From NCBI GenBank assembly GCA_030248195.1, contig JASAND010021220.1:27353-91352 (forward strand): 64,000 nt of DNA, read 5' to 3'. Position 1 is the first letter of the stretch, and the number at the start of each line of letters is the position of its first letter. The notes beneath the pieces are model-generated. The model ran no database searches. It was not told the origin of the DNA and saw only the letters and a program-made list of their open reading frames with translations. The position numbers and the translations under genes were made by a program. Positions 20,897 to 32,145 of the stretch are shown in pieces. Source of the stretch: Trissonchulus latispiculum (taxonomy: Eukaryota; Nematoda; Enoplea; Enoplida; Ironidae).

Positions 20897-21977
20897 GTCA
20901 GTCACTTCATCAAATTCTCCACAATTTGATTTAACTATGATGGAGGCCCAATTGTCAAATGTTTTTTCTAACGTGGTTCATAATTTTACTACCTTGTGGG
21001 CCATACAAAGGGATACTTTTGATTTTATGCAAAAATATTATCACGTTCTTTTAAATCAAATGCAGGAAATGGCAACTTTACTAAAGTGTCTATGTCCAAA
21101 TCAGTCAGAATACGACTCTATTTCATTTGTCGAAAAACAATCACCTCCCTCTTGGACCGCGGGGTTTTCTCCCATAATCGGGGGTGCGACTGCCCCTTGC
21201 TGCCACCGGCCCGAACATGTTTCTGTAGGGACAGAAACTGAAGAACCTTTCAGTCCAATGGCACCGCAGGAGCCAGAAAAACCCCAACTAGAAGATCTGA
21301 CATCAGATGCAGTAACGCCGGGAGGGCCCACCGAAATTGAATCCGAGCCAGTACCGGTAGCAGCAGATAATATCCCAGCCATAGTCGTCACCTCCGGGGG
21401 GACCAAAATTTTGACTATTATTGATTCCGGAGCAGCAATATCCATTGTCAGTCCCCGGACAGTTAAGAGAATATTGAAGGGGGGCGCCAATGTTCGATTT
21501 CAGAAAAAGGATCCCATCACCGCAGTGGCATCTAACGACACGCCGTTAAACATTACTGCCAAAGTTTTTATAATTTTCACGGTGGGGCGTAAAGAATATG
21601 GGTGGTTTTTTCATATGGCTCCTAACTTTTCTCGTGAGATTTTAATAGGAACTGATTTCATGAAACGTTTTCACTGGGACTTGTTATTTTCTACTAATGA
21701 AGTAAACATGCAAGGAATACACCACCCATTATTGTCATCAGACGAAATTCGGTCAGAATTTATAGCAAATTGGTGTGCCGATGCGCCTGCGGTGATGTAT
21801 ACAAATGCAGGGATACTTCCATCCTTGGGGGTTCGGCCCCCACCTCCCTTGCTGTCCGGGATACGACAAGAAGGCCTGCATCTTGAAATTTCAAAAGAGG
21901 GGGTAGACACCCCTCCAGTAACTCCTACAACTCCTAGTCATTTAGTCCAACCCTCCCTGTCCCAAGTTAATTTTTGA
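20838..21977 (+). CDS. Retropepsin-like aspartic protease frame (ORF2)
   Basis: 379 codons, overlapping the Gag frame by 59 bp in the +1 frame. A run of eight G (about 20855-20862) lies in the overlap. The protease active site is TIIDSGAAISIVS (Asp at residue 196), followed by the second conserved element EILIGTDFMKRFHW near 270. The frame stops at TGA 21975-21977, about 110 residues after the protease, where reverse transcriptase would normally follow. ORF2 could be made by +1 frameshifting. Alternatively a one-base error in the G-run splits a single frame. Confidence 0.8.
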   Translation: MVKLQKGGVDPTIFGSDPPESVTSSNSPQFDLTMMEAQLSNVFSNVVHNFTTLWAIQRDTFDFMQKYYHVLLNQMQEMATLLKCLCPNQSEYDSISFVEKQSPPSWTAGFSPIIGGATAPCCHRPEHVSVGTETEEPFSPMAPQEPEKPQLEDLTSDAVTPGGPTEIESEPVPVAADNIPAIVVTSGGTKILTIIDSGAAISIVSPRTVKRILKGGANVRFQKKDPITAVASNDTPLNITAKVFIIFTVGRKEYGWFFHMAPNFSREILIGTDFMKRFHWDLLFSTNEVNMQGIHHPLLSSDEIRSEFIANWCADAPAVMYTNAGILPSLGVRPPPPLLSGIRQEGLHLEISKEGVDTPPVTPTTPSHLVQPSLSQVNF

Positions 21978-22576
21978 AAGAGGGGGTAAACCCCGATTAT
22001 TAGTATGTCGTTTGTTTGGCCCGGTTAATTTATTGAAAGTTCTTTTTCAAAATATTTCTTAAAAGAAATTCTCTAAAGCGTTTTCTTTTTACTTTTCGTT
22101 TGATTCAAATTTATAGGATTTATTTTTTCAATTCGATTTAAATAATCTTCTTTAAAAATTCTAAAATGTAGTCTCTCGTACTTATGTACGTACACATATC
22201 TCCGGTATTTCTATATTTTGTATTTTACATCCCTAGTACTATTGCCTTTTACTATTTTAGCTTCAATGGTTTCGGTACACACTTTTAACCGGCACTTTAT
22301 ATTTTCAAACTTCACACTTTCACTGTAGACGTTTTATACTCATTTCTTGCACAGCTGCCTGGTCGCAGTTTCACATCACACGTGCAAAAAATTTCACTTT
22401 TGATTTAATTTCAGGTACAAGTTTCCTCCGCCTTTCATCCAGTTCTTTCCAGCGGGTTGGCAGGTGGCAATGGACAGTCTTCTACGGAGTCAAAAGTTCA
22501 CGGATCCCACCCGGATTAGCATAAGTTTTCCGATTGCATTGGTAAGAATTTTGAATTGCTACTATGCTTGGCTATG

Positions 22577-23074
22577 ACGCGCTGGGCCGGTTGCAAACGG
22601 CCCGACGCGTTTTATGACCGGGCAGGGGTAAAATTTGTTACTTCAATGAGTTACATTTTTTATCTTTGCTGGGGGGTTCTCAAAAGTATGAGTTTATTTT
22701 CATGTCTGTTTTCTAAGAAGTGTTCCCTTGAACCGACCATTGCGCGCAGGTCGGTTCTAGCCAAATTAATTTCTTTTGAACGGAAAGATTTTGCATGGTA
22801 ATCCAACGGGTGAATTTTGTGGAGGAACAAATTGATGTTTATTGTTAGCAATTCTTTGTTCTCTAAAAAGTTTTAAAATTCTGTGCCGAGGTCGGCACAG
22901 CCAAAAACTAAAAATTGACTGTGGTGGCCACAACTTTGTATGCAGGGAACCCTATCCATTCCATTTCCAAAAATGTAATGTGAACAATTTTGAACCAGTA
23001 AATCTTGATCTAGGCCGTTTTTCATTTTTCCTTGGCATTTTGTTCACCCGGTTTTACTGTGCCAACCTCGGCAC
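22577..23074 (+). other. Cluster of four GC-rich hairpins
   Basis: Stems: 22577-22611 (ACGCG and GGGCCG arms), 22730-22757 (GAACCGACC with GGTCGGTTC), 22881-22900 (perfect palindrome CTGTGCCGAGGTCGGCACAG) and 23059-23074 (GTGCC with GGCAC). They stand out against AT-rich sequence and could be RNA structures of the element. Confidence 0.55.
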
Positions 23075-25861
23075 AAATTCAAGATTCACTCTGTTCACCG
23101 GTCTGTCAGGCACGTGCTGCGATTAGGCATGTTGTGTTTATACGTACACCTGTATTAACTTTGTTTTAATCAATCTCTAGTTTTAACATATAATTTTATT
23201 AATTTTGTGACTAATTATTTTTGTTTTGTGTTTTTAGGTTCCTATTCCTTTGGGTCCCCGGCACCGGTCAAACCCCAGATTTGTGGTATATGCTTTCTGT
23301 TTCTGTATTGTTTGACCAGTGGGGGTTGTAAATTTTTCTGTTCAAATTTCTAAAAACCTTTTCTAGTTTAAAAATATTTTTGCTTCACTGGGAGAAAATT
23401 CTGTTCTCGAATAGAGCATGACTCCTGTGTTTATGCCGCATGGGTTTGGGAAAAAGTTGTTAATATATTTTGTTATAGGTTATGTTGCCTTTTACTACCT
23501 TACAACATTCGCTTTTAGTACCCTAAGGCAAGAATTAATTTAATTAATTTCAAATCTGCTTTCCTAGAGTCTTCGTTTTTCATGTGGTTTTATAAATTTT
23601 GGATAAAAGTAAAATTTCTTGAAATGCTAATTTTATTAAAAGGGTACTTGCATGTTTAAATTTTTCACACTAACCTTTTTGTAGCACCGCTTATAGTTTT
23701 CTTAGTGCATTTCTTGATTAAATAATTTCTTCTATTCATCTTCAAGTTAAATTCGCCTTTTCGTGTTCTTTATGAAAAATGTTCCACTTTTCATATAAAA
23801 ACTGAATAAATTTGACTTCTATTACAAATTGAATAAACGCTAACCTTCTTCTATTGATATTTATTTTCTGAATTTTGAAATTCTCGAATTCTTACATTAT
23901 ACAAGGGTGGGTATTTTGTATTACTTGCATTTTATCATAGTAATTTTTAACTGTATAGGCAATAGTACTGGGGTATTCTTAACACCGTGCCGCACCTCGG
24001 CGGGTCCGTGGCTGCTCGTCGCCTGCGCTATCCCCATAGGGAAGGTAACGGTGGGCGGTCAGCCCCGGACCGGCAATTTTGATTCTTGAGAATTATTTTC
24101 CGCTTTCTTTGATTTGGCGTCTCCTACGGTGCCTGCGTTTTCCCCATAGGGAAGATAACGGTTCCGTCGGTTTCTGCCTACACTCTCTAAATTAATCGGG
24201 CCTCATATATATGTATTGCGGGCTTTTGCCCAATTGTTTTTGTTTGTTACTGTTGGGCATTATGCCTATATGCTTACTCATATATATACATGCCGTATCT
24301 TATTCCATTTTTGTTTGCTTGTTCTGTTATATACTTACTGTCCCCTTCCCTCCCCCCTGTCCCTCTTGACGGCGAGTGTTCCCCTGTTCTGTTATTCTGT
24401 CTGTACCAGTATTGTAGTCCCCTTTTGTGATTCGGGTTGGCCCCGAGCGATTCCATCTGGTGATAAGGACGGGCCTGGTTCGGTGTTTTGGAAGGCTGGC
24501 GGCGATGGCTTCGGTTGAGCGGGCGCTTGATGCCGTGGGGCATCCGCCCAGTGGTCCGGAGGTCGTGGTCCGGTGATACGGTATGGGATTTTTCCCTCGG
24601 TGCTTGGAATCTGAAATCTCTCCCGCAGCCTGGAGCTTCTTAGGATTGTTTTGAACTTTATGAAGTCAAATGTTGTGATGTTTGTGATAAACCCGGTTGT
24701 ATGTCCCCTTACCTCGTCCGTCCCCCCTCCCCCTTTCCCCTCTTTTTACTAATTGTTGTTCACTGTCTATACTTTCTATGTCCTCTACACATTTAGCGTT
24801 AACCTTGGTTGGGTGGGGTCTTTGGTCATTGTTTGGGGTTTCTTCTCCGGGGGAAAATTTTCTTAAATTATATAATTTCTAAATTTTATTTTCCTGTTTC
24901 TATTTTTTCCGAAATCTTATTTCCGGGTGGGGTGGTTCCCTCTAGCTCAGCTTGGCTGTTCTATATGTGTAGTTTGTTATTCCATTTTTTCTTAACCTTT
25001 TTCGGGTCCTTTGTTTCTCTTAACATGGTGTCTGTTTCGCTTTTCTTTCTAAAAAATAGTCACGGGTTTACTTTATTTCAAAATTCTTCTATGCTTCTAC
25101 TGCCATTCTTTTTGCCTTATTTTCCCATTTTCCCATGTCCATTTTGAGCAGCTATGCCAATATTGCTTCATTTGTGTGCTTTATAATTTTGTGGCATTTA
25201 TTAAAAGATTCTATTCCATTTTTGTATGTTGGGGCAGGCAGGTGCTCAAGGAGAGACCCCTCTTTGAGTTTGAAATACTCTCCTTTCTGATTTATTCCGC
25301 TCCTTCGGAGCATTTGAAATTGAGTCTCTCCTAGAGTCTCGCTGCCTTCCCCCTTATCAGATTCGATTTCTATATGTTAATATGAATCTCTTTTTATAAG
25401 TATTTCTCTACTCTTATACTAAGAATTTTCTACTCTATTTTTCGAGCGCTTCTGTTGGCACTCGCTTTTGTTTATACTATTTCTATATATTATATTATTA
25501 TTATAAATTTATATCTTCGGATTATGTCCTGTTTTGTAATGTGCGCTCCAGTCGCGGCTGAAGGGCTTGTCCCACTTTTCTTTGTATTTGTATGTCGGCA
25601 AAGTCCGTTATATGTTGAATGTGCCCCCGGTATGTTCCGGCGTAGTTTTACCCGTGTCTCGGAATCCCCTAATATGTGTATAAGTGTGGGGCCCGAGTAG
25701 TGTTCCCGAGAAGTGCACCTCGAGGGATACGAAAACTTTTTATCATTTTTCCCATTTTTTCTAAAACACATTTTACCTCTACTAGTAGCTAAGGTACGTA
25801 GGCTAACTCAAATTTTATTACTAACCTATGTGCCTGGAGGCCGCGGCGAGGGCGCGCGTTT

Positions 25862-25875
25862 CAAAAGAGGGGGTA
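25862..25875 (+). promoter_or_regulatory. Putative polypurine tract of the pol-less retroelement
   Basis: CAAAAGAGGGGGTA lies a few bases before TGTAGAATA, the proposed start of the 3' LTR. The same motif occurs at 21892, and a close variant at 21976. Confidence 0.5.
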
Positions 25876-25878
25876 ATC

Positions 25879-26447
25879 TGTAGAATATTTCCTTGATTCT
25901 ATCTTAAATTATTCAAAAGTGAGTGCTAACTTTATGCAAATCAACCTAAATTGTACTGCTGTGTACGGTCCAACGCCGTACATAGCTAATTGACTTTTCT
26001 TTTCAATTTTGAGCGCACAGTTGATCAGTCTCATAGTTGGGTTCACCAGAGTTGGCGGTTCTTTTGGGGACGTCTATCACAGTGCTATTTTGGGATTGCC
26101 AACTGGCGTAGAGTTGGGGGATATTTTGGGGTCTTTTCCCTTTTGGGTTCCTCCCGCTTTTGCTATGTTTTGTATATTTTTGTGCTTGTCTCTTGATTCC
26201 CTTTTGTGGGAATATTTCCAATATTTGTGAACATTTTTGTATTTCTGATTTTTTCTCTTCAGTTTTGTATTTTTCTGTTTTAAAAGGAAAGTAAACCTGT
26301 GTAAAATTTAGATTAGGGCCGTTGTCGTCTCTTTAGATAGTTTGTTAGCGAGTAGGTAGGAATTATCAGACATATTACACACTCACTCACGAACCTTCAA
26401 TCTTTACTTTAATCAAATCATTTACTGCGAATATTTTAAATTCGACA
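25879..26447 (+). repeat. Putative 3' LTR of the pol-less retroelement
   Basis: Begins TGTAGAATATTTCC after a purine tract and can end ...TTCGACA just before repeat R2. It has no second copy in the window, so it is an inference from position and TG...CA ends only. Confidence 0.4.
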
Positions 26448-26448
26448 C

Positions 26449-28103
26449 TTTGCGGCATGCATAGCTCAAGAAATAACGGCGTATTTGATTTCTCCAAAAA
26501 GGACAAGTTTTCGATGCGAAAATAAAATTGGCTGTAACTCAGGATAGGGAAAGCTGAAATGTTGCTTCCAAAAGCAATCGTGTAGAGGTTATTGACATAG
26601 AACGCTAAACAAACTTATTTTGGAAAGTTTCGTCGAATTTTGGCTTGATTTACTCAGAGCCTTTTCATAAAATGATTAAACGGATTAACTTAAACGGATT
26701 AACTTAAATGGATTAAATGGATTTAAAAGACGTATTCATAAAATCACGGATTAAACTACTTAAACGGATTAAACATTGCCACGACTTAAACGGATTAACT
26801 TAAATGGATTAAATTAAGTCATTTAAGTCGTTTAATCCGTATTTTATGAATACGCTTTTAATCCGTTTAAGTTAAGCCGTTTAAGTTAATCCATTTAATC
26901 CGCCAGTTTAATCCTGATTTTGTGAATACAAATGAAGCTCACAGATTTCAAAAAGTATCTGTTCCATCAATATCAATTTCGCTGATTGATGCTACAGTTG
27001 TAAATTTTAAGCATATTATATACTTCAGTTAATGGGTGACAAAGTCCTACTTCAAACTATAGCTAACATCTACAATAAGTATCGTTCATTGCGCATATCA
27101 AACTTTGTAGCGTTTTTACAACGATGAGTTTCTGGTTTGGTTTTTCGAAGTGCTTGCTTGAGAATTAACTATTCATTAGACTGGTAACAATAGATTGCTA
27201 CTTTGAGATTATTAGCACAATGCTTACATTAATTAATTCTGCACCAGAACAACATTGAAATGTTGTAATCTCATAAAAGCACGCCCAAGAATGGTGGGGT
27301 TGCTTTTGGTTGATTCTTGACCATTACAAATTCTGCTGAGTTCACATATTTTGTAGTCCCCCAAAACTGCTCCTACATTCTGTTTAACCATTCAAAGGTG
27401 ACTCCGACGTGTTATTATTTATTACTATTATTGTTATAATAATTATTGGAAAGTGAAGCAGTTACGCTAAAAAAATTGTGTCTAAAAGTTTAAGCTTTAA
27501 GTTTGAATTTTTGGTGAAACTTTAAATTTATAACTTGCGAAAATAGAAGCACGTAACAATATTTCCAAAACGTGCGGTTCTGTCCTGAATTGTCAGCAAA
27601 TGTTACAGAAATGGCTTCTAGCGATGCATGCACTCTCCAGTAAGAAAACTTTTTTTCGGTTTTAGTCTTTTTTGCGAACTTTTTCACAAAAGACAAAATC
27701 ACCAACAAGTTTCTGTAAAAAGGTGCAGATTTGCTGTTGCAGTAAAACTAACGCCTAAGCTCTCCGACCTCTATAACCTGCGTGCACATCTTTTCAGGTA
27801 CAGTACCTCAGCCCCTTCTGACCGATTGACCGGCTGTTAGCCATGAAGGCGGATGAAACTTTCCAGATGCATTGTTTTGGTGCAATTTAACATTCTAAAT
27901 GGAACCAGCCCCACATTTTTGGGGTAAAAAATGGCCATCTTCCAGGAAATCAGTTTTTCAAATTTACTGCCAAAATCTTACGGACAATTTTAGTTTGTTT
28001 TATACGCAATCGATTCACACACTGTCAAATTCTATATTTATCAATGCCTACTAGCTAGAGTTCGTTCCTTTAAGCTAGAGATTTGGCTGAAAAACTATTT
28101 TGT
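26449..28103 (+). repeat. 1.65-kb direct repeat, right copy (R2)
   Basis: Partner of R1. On its right the sequence continues smoothly into the rest of the Harbinger-like element, whereas R1 stops abruptly at the retroelement. This suggests R2 is in its native context and R1 is the extra or misjoined copy. Confidence 0.9.
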
Positions 28104-29504
28104 AAATATTTTGTTTTGAACATCGATTTCTCAGAAACTACCCAATGAAGATTCGTGTAATTTTCGGCAGGGCGAAAATTTGTACTATTGCGGTGGAACA
28201 TTTTGCTTGGAGCTAAAACTTGTCCAGTTGCGAAAAAACTTAATGGGAGCTGCAAAATTTCGTGTCACCGCACATTTGGCATATTTTCTGGAGCATTAAG
28301 ACATGTTAGCGAAATCCAAAAAATGTCCAGATATGCTTCAAATCAAGGCATAAAAAGAAATTTTGGCCGATTATACTGTTTTGAGAAATCGATGTTGAAA
28401 AATTGACGAACAATATTTAGCCGGTATGTCAGAAAGTTTCTTGGGAATTTTGCTAGTTTCTGTAATCATATGAATGTACTCATTATAGGCTTTAAAACCA
28501 TGTTTAAAGCTCATTCCAACTCCTAAAATGGCAAAATTGACAGCGTTTCAAAAATCACTACTCAAAGGATACCATCACCAAAAGTATACAGACTGGCTAT
28601 ACTGAACTAGTTTTTAAATAGTAGTAGAATATTGTACATATTATGTGCTTCAACCAAAAGCTAATCTCTTTCGAACTCCGAGTATTGGGCAAGTTACGAC
28701 ATGTAAAGGTACAGCACATGAGGAAACAACCACCTACCTACAACACGAGTCCCTTTTCGTAGCTGCAGCTTTTGTTTTGCTATTTTCTAGCTAAAGTTGT
28801 TGCGCAGGAAAGATGAGAAAAGTAGACTGTATTCGGGTTGCGCAAATATTATAATATATGACTTTCCACAACGAAGAGCGATTTCATTAATAACTATGAT
28901 CGATCCTCCACTATTTGAAAGAAGTATCGAGTGATCAAAGCATTGTCTCACCTAAAAATTACTTCCATCGACAAAAAATTTGAAAAATTGCACTCGTTCT
29001 ATCATTAGCTAAGAAAATTCTAGAAAAACTAAATACGTTTCATTATATTCATTGAAAAGAGAAAATGTTAAGCTACATGTTGATACAAAAATGACTGCCT
29101 AGCTCCAAGCAATGAATGAGCAATAAAAGTTTTTGTGATGTCATCAAACGGAATCGCTAATATAATTGATGTTTAATCCATTTAATCCCCGCAAATAACA
29201 AGGATTAAACTTTAGTGCTTTTGAACTGTTTTTTAAGTGACGGATTAAACGGATTAAACTTAATCATTTTATGAAAAGGCCGCGGATTAAAGTTTAATCC
29301 GCCATGGTTTTAATCCGTCGCGATTTTATGAATACGTCACGGATTAAAGTTTAATCCGTCGGTATTTTATGAAAAGGTTTTTGATCGACGGATTAAACTA
29401 GTCCGTTTAAGTCACGGATTAAACTTTAATCCGTTTAAGTGAGCGTATTCATAAAATGATTAAAGTTTTAAGTTAATCCGTTTAATCATTTTATGAAAAG
29501 GCCC
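26657..29504. mobile_element. Harbinger-like terminal-inverted-repeat element, no transposase
   Basis: 2.85 kb. Left end GAGCCTTTTCATAAAATG (GGGCC in R1) and right end complementary CATTTTATGAAAAGGCCC share about 38 bp of inverted repeat, with a TCA 3-bp duplication outside (26654-26656 and 29505-29507). Both ends carry CGGATTAA/TTAATCCG palindromic arrays (26657-26936 and 29160-29504). Three-base duplication and GGGCC ends fit the PIF/Harbinger type. There is no transposase frame, so it is non-autonomous. A hairpin with CATCGATTTCTCAG arms lies at 28119-28396. Confidence 0.65.
28104..29160. other. Interior of the Harbinger-like element
   Basis: No coding frame. The segment 29020-29160 is related to 40340-40450 (TTTCATTATATTCATTGAAAA versus TTTCATTCTATTCATTAAAAC), and 15990-16070 is related to the complement of 40211-40265, so parts of this element occur as older dispersed copies. 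Confidence 0.45.
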
Positions 29505-30042
29505 TCAGACAACCAACAATACGTGCCCAACAGGAACCACCACCTTAAGAGACGCTTTATTTTGCATTAACTTAACATACTGTGGGCAGTGAAATCTTTG
29601 GCGCAGCAATTTGTATTCAATATTACAAATGACAATCATCTATGACCTGATCTAGCTCACCTTCTAACTGAAAACTCTTTTCAATGTTAAATTATATGCA
29701 AGCAGCCAGCAAATTCCTTGAGTATTCATCACAAATGATTGTTACACAATAATTAAGAAGACAGTATCAGTCGCTTGAGCTATGCATTACCCAATGCAGA
29801 TCAGCAGGTCCTAGAGTGGTTAAGTATCGCTTAATCTGACTTTATTCAGACCAGCCACAAAAAACAGGAGAAAACTATTTTTAGTTATGAGGATTTAAGT
29901 CGAGAAACATCAAATTAGATTTTCAAACAACTTTAAAACGAACACTTATGACAGGTACCAGAACATTCCATGATCAGACAGAAGCAAAACCAAAATAAAA
30001 AATGCGGAACAAATCCCACGAAAAAATACTCCTAAATACAAA

Positions 30043-31112
30043 TTGTCCAAATTTATAGGAAATAATGTTGTAAGGGAAGCAGGCACAGGAAAGATTGAAA
30101 AGCCTAATACGGGAGTTCAGCTGATGGCCCTGTGGTGTAGTGGGTTAGCATGTCTGTCCCGGGATCAGAAGAACCTTGGTTCGAAAAGCGACTGGGCCAA
30201 TTCATTACTTCTAAGAGACAAAAGCTGAACCTCCCTTTTTTACCGCTTTTAATATGTTTAGAAGCAGAAAATATTCTAGATCCACCGAGTACTCCGTCTT
30301 TTAAAACGCGAACCCTCTTTGAGGCCCTCGGGCTCAAAGGTTGTTATTAAAATTGAAGCAACCTGGTGCCGTAGCTATCACTATAGGATCAGAAGGACCG
30401 TGGTTCGAACCCTGGGTGGGCCAATTCTTTACTTTCAATGATGAGAGAAAAGCTGAACCTCCCTCTTCCATTCTCTTTTCTAGGTCCTGGTTTCGTGGGC
30501 ACGAGGGTGCCTGACGCCTCCCGTACGGGCTTGTCTTATGTTTCTTCTTGTCCACCAGACCTGGTAGAAGCCCTACAGGTGGCGAGGCTGCGTCAGGACC
30601 CGGATTGGACTCCTGTCTCCGGTCCCCCAGTAGTTGCTTCTGCTTCTGGCTGGTTGGATCTAAAGGGGCCTGGAACGTGTGTCGGGGGAGCACGGATCCC
30701 TTGGGCTCAGAATGCCCTGCGCTGGATGTGTTCTCGGTTGGATTCCGAGTTAAGCCGCGGGCTTGTCTTAAAGAAACCCGGGGGAGATGTAAGGGAAGCA
30801 GGCATAGGAAAGATTGATAATCCTGATATAGGAGTTCAGCTGATGGCCTGTGGTGTAGTGGGTTAGCACGTCTGTCCCGGGATCATAAGAGCCTTGGTTC
30901 GAAAAGCGGCTGGGCCAATTCTTTACTTCTAATGGTGAGACAAAAGCTGAACCTCCCTTTTTTACCGCTTTTAATATGTTTAGAAGCAGAAAATATTCTA
31001 GATACTCCACCGAGTACTCCCTCTTTTAAAATGCGAACCCTCTTTGAGGCCCTCGGGCTCAAAGGTTGTTATTAAAATTGAAGCAACCTGGTGCCGTAGC
31101 TATCACTATAGG
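30043..31112 (+). repeat. Tandem SINE-like array with tRNA-like heads
   Basis: Two near-identical blocks of about 325 bp (30065-30388 and 30790-31112) flank a related middle unit. Each has a tRNA-like head (GTGGTGTAGTGGGTTAGCA as box A, CTTGGTTCGAAAAG as box B, ending GGGCCA) at about 30126-30203, 30366-30422 (partial) and 30843-30918. A linker follows (AAAGCTGAACCTCCC), then a GC-rich body with CCTGGTTTCGTGGGCACGAG and GTTGGATTCCGAGTTAAG. A second array of the same units is at 37435-38140. Confidence 0.75.
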
Positions 31113-32005
31113 TGAAACGTTTCTAAAGCAAACGAAAAATAAGAAAAACAGTCTCCTTCAGGGTCGACGCCGGGCCCACCATATATGCATTCGCCAGGAA
31201 ATTTCGAGATAAGGAGAAAACTTCCCCGGAACACTCACTCGCTCACAATCAAGAACATCCGGACTATATGGTCAAACACTTCAACTGCTTGAGTGGGGTA
31301 CCCTAGAGCAACGACGAAAGCGCACAAAACAAAAGAGAAAGGTAACCGGAAGACCTTAACAACACGTAAATAAACCCACGTATACAAACAAATGAAATGT
31401 GGAATTTGAAATAAACTCCGACGGTTAGAGTGAAAGAAGGAAACAAATACCAAGCAAATACCAGATTAAACTAAATAGAAAGTTACTCAAAAAGAAATAA
31501 CATACAGTATAGACAATAGATTTGCAACGCCGTACCAGAGGGCACCACCCCGCCCGGAATAAAATTTCTCGGGAAAGTAAAGAAAAATAGAGAGAGGAGA
31601 AATTCACTTGATATTACAAAACTTAATATCCAAAGAAATCTCCAAACGGATTGATTCACCTCCACCTCCATCAGGATTGATTTTAATCGTAGTAACAAGA
31701 TATCAAGTGGAATAGTAAAAAAAGAAAGCAGGTGGAAACAAGGGATAGCAGGAGTGGGGGGAGGCGGAAGAGGCAGGGGGACAACATAATCGAATATTCA
31801 CAACAGACTCACAAATACTGACTTAATACAAATTACAGTTCAAATATCTGCAGCTCGCGGAGGCGTTTCTTAATCCAAATCACAAAAGCTGAAACAGACA
31901 AAATCGGACCAAGCCCCAACCCAATCACCTGCACCACCTTATTTGCCAAATGCCCAAAAGACCCACTCTTCCATATAGAATCCAGCATAATGTTTTGTTA
32001 TTGGT
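31113..32005 (-). mobile_element. Relic related to the tail of the pol-less retroelement, with a membrane-spanning frame upstream
   Basis: On the minus strand ATTCCGGGCGGGGTGGTGCC matches ATTTCCGGGTGGGGTGGTTCC at about 24920. The C-tract with GTCCCC and a later GAGTTTATTTCAAATTCC block also align in order with 24660-25090. Immediately upstream on the minus strand a short frame ends at stop 31833-31835. It encodes a hydrophobic segment (VVQVIGLGLGPILSVSAFVI) followed by a basic tail, and stops are present just upstream. This could be the decayed end of an envelope-like or other membrane protein of the autonomous relative; that is speculative. Confidence 0.5.
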
Positions 32006-32145
32006 ACGAAACAGCCTCCATCTAGGGTTCGCAACATTCCTTCATGAAGTTGTAAAATATCTGTATGCTGTAATACAAAAGGTGGAAGTACGCATACTCA
32101 TGGAATGCATTGTAGTATTAATGAATTTAGATTCACACTCCATCC

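Larger units (their letters stand above)
21978..25878 (+). other. Long noncoding tail of the pol-less retroelement
   Basis: 3.9 kb with no RT, integrase or envelope frame in any phase. It is T-rich on the plus strand, with C-tracts near 24340-24370 and 24715-24740. A word containing TCCCCATAGGGAAG recurs at about 24030 and 24140. Four GC-rich hairpins lie in 22577-23074. Bounded by two identical TTTCAAAAGAGGGGGTA words (21889-21905 and 25859-25875). Confidence 0.7.
17519..26448 (+). mobile_element. Gag-protease LTR-type retroelement lacking reverse transcriptase, 5'-truncated
   Basis: 8.9 kb between the two direct repeats. It contains a Gag reading frame, an overlapping protease frame, then 3.9 kb without RT, RNase H or integrase, a purine tract and a candidate 3' LTR. 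No 5' LTR or primer site is present; the Gag frame begins at the R1 junction, so the 5' end is missing. A diverged relative of the noncoding tail lies on the minus strand at 31113-32005. Best read as a non-autonomous Ty3/gypsy-like element whose 5' end was lost by rearrangement or assembly. Confidence 0.75.

Noticed and set aside
22556..25700. Short frames in the retroelement tail as pol or envelope remnants
   Set aside because: No YxDD, DDE, HHCC or other conserved motif in any frame; the frames reflect T-rich sequence.
15865..28103. Treating the 1.65-kb direct repeats as LTRs of the gag-protease element
   Set aside because: No TG...CA ends, no target duplication, no primer-binding site after R1, and the right copy is continuous with a different transposon that ends at 29504.
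30126..30918. Functional tRNA genes
   Set aside because: Only box A/B-like parts remain, cloverleafs are incomplete, and the sequences recur inside larger repeats, so they are SINE heads.
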